Origin: Ruminococcaceae bacterium UBA3329
GTDB taxonomy: Bacteria; Bacillota; Clostridia; Oscillospirales; Acutalibacteraceae
Reading direction: 5' to 3'
Length of the DNA stretch: 11,975 bases
Assembly: GCA_002361875.1 (NCBI GenBank)
Contig: DERX01000076.1
Span: 1 to 11,975, forward strand
In this document: piece after piece, positions 7,354 through 11,975 of the stretch
Numbering within the stretch: position 1 is the stretch's first letter
Layout: every line of letters starts with the position of its first letter
Translations under genes and position numbers: made by a program
Notes under the pieces: model-generated
Told to the model about the DNA's origin: nothing
Databases searched by the model: none
Seen by the model: the letters and a program-made list of their open reading frames with translations, nothing else

Positions 7354-9624
7354 TTAAAGCTTATTTCTTTGAATTTTGCCGCTGATAGTCTTGGGAAGCT
7401 CATCTTTAAATACAACGATTCTCGGATATTTGTAGGGTGCTGTGTGTGTCTTAACATAATCCTGAATTTCCTTTTTCAGCTCGTCAGTACCCTCTGTTCC
7501 TTTTGTAAGGACAATGCTTGCCTTAACAACCTGCCCTCTGACATCATCGGGGGCGGCAGAAACGCCGCATTCAAGAACATACGGCAATTCCATAATTACG
7601 CTTTCAATCTCAAACGGCCCTATGCGGTAACCTGAGGACTTGATAACATCGTCAACTCTGCCGACATACCAATAAAATCCGTCCTCATCTTTCCAAGCGG
7701 TGTCGCCTGTATGGTAGTAACCGTCATGCCAAACATCGGCAGTTGCCTCTTCATTGTCGAAATAACCCGAGAAAAGACCGCAGGGTACTTTTTCGCTTGT
7801 CTTAATGCAGATTTCGCCTGTTTCGCCAACGGGAACAGGATTACCGTCAAAGTCGAGGATTTCGCAGTCATAAAGCGGAGATGGCTTGCCCATTGAACCG
7901 ATTTTATGCGGATAGCCCATAAGGTTGCCGATTACCATTGTGGTTTCGGTCTGACCGAAGGCTTCTTTAATCTGAAGACCTGTCGCCTTTTCAAACTGCT
8001 TGTAAACCTCGGGGTTTAATGCCTCACCTGCCGTTGTCATATGACGGATTGAAGAAAGGTCAAATCTCGACAAATCCTGTTTAATCATCATACGGAGCAT
8101 TGTGGGCGGTGCGCAGAAGGTTGTAATATGATACTTCGCAAACATCGGTAGAATGGTATTAGCATCAAAGCGGTCAAAGTCATAAGTAAATACTGCGCCT
8201 TCGCAAAGCCACTGTCCGTAAAGCTTGCCCCAAAGCGCCTTGCCCCAGCCTGTTTCGGAAATTGTGAAATGAAGTCCGTCAGGGCTTACGCCGTGCCAGT
8301 ATTTTGCCGTGATGTAATGACCGAGTGCATATTTATAAGACTGGGTTGCAATTTTCGGATAACCCGTTGTGCCTGATGTAAAGAGCATAATCATTGGGTC
8401 AGAGCCGCATGCAGTATCATCAGTGCGATAATAATGAGCGCTGAAAAGACCGTATTCGCCGTTAAAGTCGTGCCAACCCTCACGCTTTCCGCCTACAAGG
8501 ATTTTAGTTTTAAGCGTGGGTGAAATTTTATGTGCCAAATCAACCTGATGTGCAACATCGCCGTCTGCTGTGCAGACAATAGCGTTGACCTTACCTGTAT
8601 TAAAGCGGTAGTCAAAATCATGCTCCTGAAGCATATTTGTTGCGGGGATTGCAACTGCTCCGATTTTGTGAAGAGCAAGGATTGAGAACCAGAACTGATA
8701 ATGGCGCTTAAGTACGAGCATTACTCTGTCACCTTTTTTGATGCCGAGAGATGTAAAATAGTTAGCGACCTGATTAGACGCACGCTTCATATCGTTGAAG
8801 GTGAATACACGCTCTGTCATATCATTTGAGATGTGAACCATTGCGGTTTTGTCGGGGGCTTTTGCGGCAATAGCGTCAACAACATCAAACGCAAAGTTGA
8901 ATTTATCTTCATTTTTAAAGTTGATTGCAGTAAGCCTACCCTGTTCGTCTTCGGTACATTCAATAAACTTATTGCTTACATATTCATGCTCATTGGTATT
9001 TTTCGGAATGAGCGTGTCACGGACAAGCTCTTCTTTTGTCTCCGCACCGGGCAGAACAACTGCAAGGAACAGGCAGTCCTCACCGCCTATTGCAATCATA
9101 CCGTGAGGTGTTGAGCTATTGTAATAAACACTGTCGCCTTCATTAAGCTCTTCAACATTGTCGCCGATTTGAACCTTTAAGCTGCCTTTAAGGACATAGT
9201 CAAATTCCTGTCCCGAATGTTTTGTTAAATGAATAGGCTTATTTTGCAAGCTCTCACTGTATTCGTATTTAACATAATGCGGCTCGGCAATTTTCTTGCT
9301 GAATTTCGGCGCAAGGTTGGCAATTTCAATTCCGTCCTCTTTGGCGGTATTCTGCCCCTGCCCTTTGCGTGTTACGGTGTAAGATTTAAGATGTGCACTC
9401 TTACCCTCAAGAATGTTTGTAATGTCAATATTGAAAACATGTGCGCATTTGTGAAGGAATGTAAACGGGAAATCAAGCTTGCCCTCTTCAAAAAGCTTGT
9501 AATCGTCAACGGTAACCTCCGTTTCAATTGCCATTTCTTCTTGAGTAAGACCTGAAATCTCTCTCATTTCACGAATTCGCATTGCCACCTCTAAAAGCTT
9601 TGCTTTTTCTGATGCAGTATTCAA
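7354..9624 (-). CDS. HTH-cupin-acyl-CoA ligase fusion (copy 2, under probable isoleucine T-box)
   Basis: A 756-residue paralogue of the next gene, with the same order: XRE-type HTH (about 10-62, RIREMREISGLTQEEMAIETEVT), cupin (about 125-190, KHSGQEFDYVLKGS and EGDSVYYNSSTPHG) and ANL adenylating domain from about 238. Motifs are LFTSGTTGYPK (414-424), AFGQTET (555-561), HTGD (638-641), GRVDDVIKSSGYRIGP (655-670) and the catalytic Lys750 in PKTISGKIQR. The start is a TTG at 9624, placed well after AGGAGGAGAAAG. No ATG upstream is in frame, and the N-terminus lines up with copy 1. The last ~120 residues differ from copy 1 at only about six positions, while the HTH-cupin half is far more divergent. 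The A5-motif difference (AFGQTET against GFGQTEG) suggests a different acid; 2-methylbutyrate is my guess from the leader. Confidence 0.93.
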   Translation of the reverse strand: MNTASEKAKLLEVAMRIREMREISGLTQEEMAIETEVTVDDYKLFEEGKLDFPFTFLHKCAHVFNIDITNILEGKSAHLKSYTVTRKGQGQNTAKEDGIEIANLAPKFSKKIAEPHYVKYEYSESLQNKPIHLTKHSGQEFDYVLKGSLKVQIGDNVEELNEGDSVYYNSSTPHGMIAIGGEDCLFLAVVLPGAETKEELVRDTLIPKNTNEHEYVSNKFIECTEDEQGRLTAINFKNEDKFNFAFDVVDAIAAKAPDKTAMVHISNDMTERVFTFNDMKRASNQVANYFTSLGIKKGDRVMLVLKRHYQFWFSILALHKIGAVAIPATNMLQEHDFDYRFNTGKVNAIVCTADGDVAHQVDLAHKISPTLKTKILVGGKREGWHDFNGEYGLFSAHYYRTDDTACGSDPMIMLFTSGTTGYPKIATQSYKYALGHYITAKYWHGVSPDGLHFTISETGWGKALWGKLYGQWLCEGAVFTYDFDRFDANTILPMFAKYHITTFCAPPTMLRMMIKQDLSRFDLSSIRHMTTAGEALNPEVYKQFEKATGLQIKEAFGQTETTMVIGNLMGYPHKIGSMGKPSPLYDCEILDFDGNPVPVGETGEICIKTSEKVPCGLFSGYFDNEEATADVWHDGYYHTGDTAWKDEDGFYWYVGRVDDVIKSSGYRIGPFEIESVIMELPYVLECGVSAAPDDVRGQVVKASIVLTKGTEGTDELKKEIQDYVKTHTAPYKYPRIVVFKDELPKTISGKIQRNKL

Positions 9625-9687
9625 ATCTTTCTCCTCCTTTTGAAATTTGTGTTAGTGTTTCGAAATGAATTTGCAATAAAATTGAAA

Positions 9688-9723
9688 TAAAAAAACACCC
9701 GTCTCAAACTTTGAGACGAGTGT
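9688..9723 (-). terminator. T-box 2 intrinsic terminator
   Basis: On the minus strand the arms 9710-9723 and 9695-9708 (ACACTCGTCTCAAA with TTTGAGACGGGTGT) form a long stem followed by a T-run (complement of 9688-9695). CTCAAA in the first arm is also complementary to TTTGAG of the T-box core, giving the competing antiterminator. Confidence 0.9.
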
Positions 9724-9960
9724 GAAAGTCACATCCGCGGTACCACTCAAATTGCAAGCCAAAGCCTGCCGCTCTCGGAATCAAACAATTCCTATGCCTT
9801 TACGCAGCAATCACGGGAAGCGCCTACTAAACGAAAGTTGTTCGGACTTCCGGCTCGGAAGGGATAGGCTTTCAAACGCTCAATGTCGGTTCACACCAGC
9901 CACCGACTCTCTGAAAAGGACTCATTTGCGCCGTCTTCGTCACAGCCTTTATTTCAATTT
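9688..9960 (-). ncRNA. T-box leader 2, probable specifier AUC (isoleucine)
   Basis: A second tRNA-sensing attenuator, ahead of ligase copy 2. The core GAGTGGTACCGCGG (within 9735-9753) is the same as in leader 1. Its TTTGAG pairs with CTCAAA to make the antiterminator. The stem I distal part is recognisable: CAGAGAG, then GTCGGT and ACCGAC around GGCTGGTGTGA. The lower helix is GGCT/AGCC plus CGAAG/CTTCCG, and the upper one CAAATG/CGTTTG. Aligned with leader 1, the codon just above the lower helix is ATC (9863-9865), an isoleucine codon. The specifier loop is unusual: its 5' side reads ACGG instead of AGUA/AGUG, and the base after ATC is C, not a purine. GCC (9867-9869) is a weaker alternative (alanine). 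Confidence 0.88.
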
Positions 9961-9966
9961 GCTCAC

Positions 9967-9995
9967 ATTTTATCACTCTTTTTCCGCCTTGTCAA
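9967..9995 (-). promoter_or_regulatory. Sigma-A promoter of T-box 2 / ligase copy 2
   Basis: TTGACA (9990-9995), a 17-base spacer and TAAAAT (9967-9972) on the minus strand. Transcription should start near 9960, giving a leader of about 335 bases before the TTG start codon. It is divergent from the GH30 promoter, whose -35 box is about 50 bases away. Confidence 0.85.
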
Positions 9996-10043
9996 TACAG
10001 TAATAAAACTTTTTTCAGATTTTCTGTTTTTCCCGTTTAACGC

Positions 10044-10072
10044 TTGATTTACTCAATGCATAATATTATAAT
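10044..10072 (+). promoter_or_regulatory. Promoter of the GH30 gene
   Basis: TTGATT (10044-10049), a 17-base spacer and TATAAT (10067-10072) on the plus strand. The expected start is near 10079, about 28 bases before the ATG. The -10 box is perfect and the -35 box matches the consensus in its first four bases. Confidence 0.72.
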
Positions 10073-10106
10073 TCAGTAAAAAAGCAAAATACAGGCGGTG
10101 GCTAAA

Positions 10107-11471
10107 ATGATAATCAATTTAAAATATGCAAAAGAAATGCAGACGGTTAAAGGCTTCGGCACATCCTCGTGCTGGTGGAGCCAATACTGCAAGGGTCAGG
10201 CGGCAAAGGACATTGCCGAGCTTTTATACGGAAAATCCGGTCTCAATTTGAATATTTACCGTTACAACATCGGCGGCGGCACTGATGAAAACAACTACCG
10301 TGTAGCAAACCCGTGGCGAAGAACCGAAAGTATGTATGTTTTTGACAGAGAAGCCGAACAAGGATATTATGATTATTCCCGTGACAAAACCGCCGTTGAC
10401 TTTATGAAGCTGTGCCTTTCGAAGGGTAACATTGACACGCTTATTTTATTTGCAAATTCGCCCCACTGGTCGCTTACCGGGACAGGTCAGGCCTCGGGAA
10501 GTCTGCTTTACCACACCTGCAATCTGCCCAAAATGAATTACAGAAAATTTGCCGAAATGTTTTTAAATATTACGGAGCATTTTCTCGATGAGGGACTGCC
10601 TGTAAAATACATAAGCCCCATAAATGAGCCTCAGTGGAAATGGGGCGGCACATACGTTTGGCAGGAGGGCTGTCACTACGAAACCGAAGAGCTTATTGAG
10701 GTTTATCACGCATTTGCAGAGGAAATAATTAAGCGAAAACTGCCCGTTAAGCTTTACGGACCGGAAAGCGGCGAAATGCTCGGGAAAACCGAAGAATACT
10801 TAAACGCTATGCTCGCAGATGACATAATAATGAGCGTGACAGACACATTTGCATATCATTCATATCACAGTGACAACAGTCCCGAAACACGGATTAAATT
10901 TAAGAATGAAATTGTCGGGAAACACCCCGAACTTCGGTTTGATATGTCCGAATGGTGCGAGCTGCCCAACAAAAGCCACACAAAGGACTTTAAAGGAGCT
11001 CTCATAACAGCAAGAATAATCGGTCAGGATTTGGTGTTTGGCGGAGCGGCGAGCTGGACTGCTTGGGTTGCGGTAAATCAGACGGACATACACGAGGACG
11101 GCTTTGACTATTCCGACGCCATGCTCAGTGCAAATAACGATTTTTCAGAATGGTACATTGCCGAGCGATATTACGCTATGGCACATTTTGCAAAATTTGT
11201 GCCCGTCGGTTCTGTTTGCCTTGACACAGGCTTTTTCCCCAATGAAAGCAACGATTTTAATGTGTTCACATTCCGAACTCCCGATGGAAAATATGTCACT
11301 GTAATCGTAAATGAGTCGGAAGAAAAAGAGGTTACCCTTAACGGAGATTTCAGTAAAATCATAACCTTTACATCAACACAAAACGAAAAACTGAAGGAAG
11401 CGTCTTGTCCCTGCTCCGACGGCAAAATTCCCTGCCCTGAAAATTCAATCGTGACCGCCGTGTGTGAATGA
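10107..11471 (+). CDS. GH30-family glycosyl hydrolase, intracellular
   Basis: A retaining glycoside hydrolase, 454 residues from the ATG at 10107. A GTG at 10098 adds three residues; I prefer the ATG because GGTGG lies at normal spacing and homologues begin this way. The fold is the GH30 (beta/alpha)8 barrel with a side beta-domain. VKGFGTSSCWWSQ opens the barrel. The acid/base Glu is in SPINEPQWKW (about residue 174), and the nucleophile Glu in FDMSEW (about 282). SPHWSLTGTGQ, YHSYHSDN and GAASWTAWVAVNQTD are barrel segments. The C-terminal ~85 residues (FRTPDGKYVTVIVNESEEKEVTL) form the beta-domain. There is no signal peptide or membrane segment, so it acts in the cytoplasm, probably on imported oligosaccharides. 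Subfamily and substrate (beta-1,6-galactan, beta-glucan, xylan or others) cannot be told. It has no evident link to the amino-acid block. Confidence 0.9.
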   Translation: MIINLKYAKEMQTVKGFGTSSCWWSQYCKGQAAKDIAELLYGKSGLNLNIYRYNIGGGTDENNYRVANPWRRTESMYVFDREAEQGYYDYSRDKTAVDFMKLCLSKGNIDTLILFANSPHWSLTGTGQASGSLLYHTCNLPKMNYRKFAEMFLNITEHFLDEGLPVKYISPINEPQWKWGGTYVWQEGCHYETEELIEVYHAFAEEIIKRKLPVKLYGPESGEMLGKTEEYLNAMLADDIIMSVTDTFAYHSYHSDNSPETRIKFKNEIVGKHPELRFDMSEWCELPNKSHTKDFKGALITARIIGQDLVFGGAASWTAWVAVNQTDIHEDGFDYSDAMLSANNDFSEWYIAERYYAMAHFAKFVPVGSVCLDTGFFPNESNDFNVFTFRTPDGKYVTVIVNESEEKEVTLNGDFSKIITFTSTQNEKLKEASCPCSDGKIPCPENSIVTAVCE

Positions 11472-11671
11472 CAATCTTATAATTGATATATAAATGCTGA
11501 AATCTTTTCAAATTTAAATACCATTTTAGATAAATAAACAGCAAAACAAAAACATTTTACAATACTTGCGAAACAAAGTATCAATACTTTTATCTGTTCT
11601 CTTTTATTTGTTATCTGGAAACGGCTTTTTAGAGAAGAGAGAAAAACGAGAAGAGAAAAGTTAAAAAGTAC
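11472..11671. other. AT-rich intergenic, no gene seen
   Basis: About 200 bases without an ORF of any weight. The only oddity is a nearly pure purine tract on the plus strand (11631-11660, 29 of 30 bases A or G) directly after a short T-run. I see no promoter, RNA or repeat here that I would defend. Confidence 0.5.
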
Positions 11672-11709
11672 AAAGAAACGGCACTTGCCAACGCAACTGC
11701 CGTTTCTTT
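11672..11709. terminator. Strong, probably bidirectional terminator hairpin
   Basis: AAAGAAACGGCA (11672-11683) pairs perfectly with TGCCGTTTCTTT (11698-11709). The apex continues after a C-C mismatch as TTGC/GCAA. T-rich sequence follows on both strands (TTTTT on plus; TTTGTACTTTTT on minus). On the minus strand it sits directly after a tRNA 3' end, as a tRNA terminator would. On the plus strand it could stop GH30 transcription. Confidence 0.8.
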
Positions 11710-11710
11710 T

Positions 11711-11730
11711 TGGTGATACACCGGGGATTA
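11711..11730 (-). pseudogene. 3'-end remnant of a tRNA gene
   Basis: On the minus strand this reads TAATCCCCGGTGTATCACCA: T-loop end, T-stem CCCCG, acceptor strand GTGTATC, discriminator A and encoded CCA. It matches the tRNA-Lys 3' end in this window (CCCCG-GTGGATC-A-CCA) at all but one base of that part, and is likewise followed by a terminator. The rest of the tRNA is missing; a palindrome-rich segment stands in its place. It probably records a duplicated tRNA gene broken by insertion or recombination. Confidence 0.6.
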
Positions 11731-11875
11731 GACAGATTTTGCTCGCAAAATCCTTTCGCTCGGCGACCGAAATTCTGCGAATTTCAGTACCCGCCTCTCG
11801 CTCCTCGCTAAAAACAGTCCACAGGACTGTTTTCTTTACGCTCAGACCCTCACGGGTTCGAATCCCCCCTGATTT
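11731..11875. repeat. Chain of palindromes bounded by tRNA T-arm-like ends
   Basis: Several close inverted repeats in a row. GATTTTGC/GCAAAATC lies at 11735-11752; TTTCG/CGAAA at 11754-11772, with TCG/CGA inside. A perfect 7-bp GAAATTC/GAATTTC with a 3-base loop is at 11769-11785. A perfect 10-bp AAAACAGTCC/GGACTGTTTT with a 3-base loop is at 11811-11833. Between them lies a short direct repeat, CTCGCTCCTCGCT. At the right end, GGGTTCGAATCCC (11854-11866) is a tRNA T-arm sequence on the plus strand; the left end is the T-arm of the minus-strand remnant. The two ends are therefore inverted relative to each other, as in a small non-coding mobile or REP-like element. I do not know its name. Confidence 0.55.
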
Positions 11876-11892
11876 TAAAACTAATAGCCAAA

Positions 11893-11919
11893 ATAAAAAG
11901 GCAACCGTTCGGTTGCCTT
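11893..11919 (-). terminator. Terminator of the tRNA-Lys gene
   Basis: On the minus strand AAGGCAACC (11911-11919) pairs with GGTTGCCTT (11898-11906) around a 4-base loop, followed by TTTATTTTGG. It begins 8 bases past the tRNA CCA end. Confidence 0.88.
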
Positions 11920-11926
11920 CTTATTT

Positions 11927-11975
11927 TGGTGATCCACCGGGGATTCGAACCCCGGACACCTTGATTAAAAGTCAA
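11927..11975 (-). tRNA. tRNA-Lys(UUU), 3' part only
   Basis: The 5' end lies beyond the window. From the 3' end on the minus strand: CCA (11927-11929), discriminator A, acceptor strand GTGGATC, T-stem CCCCG/CGGGG around TTCGAAT (11943-11949), variable loop GTGTC, anticodon stem TTGA/TCAA. The 7-base loop CTTTTAA gives anticodon UUU at 11967-11969, hence lysine. CCA is encoded in the gene. Confidence 0.92.

Noticed and set aside
4683..9624. Other ORFs in alternative frames over the ligases
   Set aside because: They come from the low stop frequency opposite these genes; none has a ribosome site or a recognisable domain.
9722..10003. Plus-strand 93-residue ORF opposite T-box leader 2
   Set aside because: It reads the reverse of T-box RNA, has no ribosome site, and its open frame is explained by the leader's base composition.
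11735..11833. CRISPR array
   Set aside because: The palindromes differ from one another; there is no repeated unit with regular spacers.
11845..11975. Plus-strand open frame reading through tRNA-Lys (...GDPPGIRTPDTLIKS)
   Set aside because: This peptide is the familiar spurious translation of the reverse strand of a tRNA gene, not a protein.

Overview
The window looks like a chromosomal piece from a low-to-mid GC anaerobic Bacillota, most likely a gut or rumen Clostridia of the Ruminococcaceae/Oscillospiraceae type. The reasons are ferredoxin-linked 2-oxoacid metabolism, two T-box leaders, consensus sigma-A promoters, strong Shine-Dalgarno sites, and a cytoplasmic GH30 glycosidase. The genus cannot be fixed from this sequence alone.

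Layout. Almost everything from 9990 down to 125 reads on the minus strand. In order of transcription: a promoter and T-box leader (9995-9688); a 756-residue HTH-cupin-acyl-CoA ligase fusion (9624-7354); a second consensus promoter and T-box leader (7322-7015); a paralogous 763-residue fusion (6974-4683); a small P-loop NTPase whose usual start codon is missing (about 4650-3985); a third promoter (3988-3960); the four subunits of a branched-chain 2-oxoacid:ferredoxin oxidoreductase, in the order delta, alpha, beta, gamma (3912-1333); a branched-chain aminotransferase (1245-181); and an intrinsic terminator (about 111-151). Divergent from this block, a GH30 glycosyl hydrolase reads on the plus strand (10107-11471) from its own promoter. 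The right end holds a strong hairpin terminator, a 3'-end remnant of a tRNA gene joined to a chain of palindromes, and the 3' half of a tRNA-Lys(UUU) gene cut by the window edge.

How the genes work together. The leftward block encodes every enzyme type needed to make branched-chain amino acids from branched short-chain fatty acids. The acid is activated to an acyl-CoA (ligases), reductively carboxylated to a branched 2-oxoacid (VOR-type oxidoreductase with reduced ferredoxin), and transaminated (IlvE). T-boxes switch genes on when a particular tRNA is uncharged, so control of the ligases by a valine-type leader (specifier GUA) and a probable isoleucine leader (AUC) argues that the route runs in the biosynthetic direction: isobutyrate to valine and 2-methylbutyrate to isoleucine. 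This route is known biochemically in rumen bacteria. The T-box-controlled, duplicated HTH-cupin-ligase arrangement is the most interesting part of the window.
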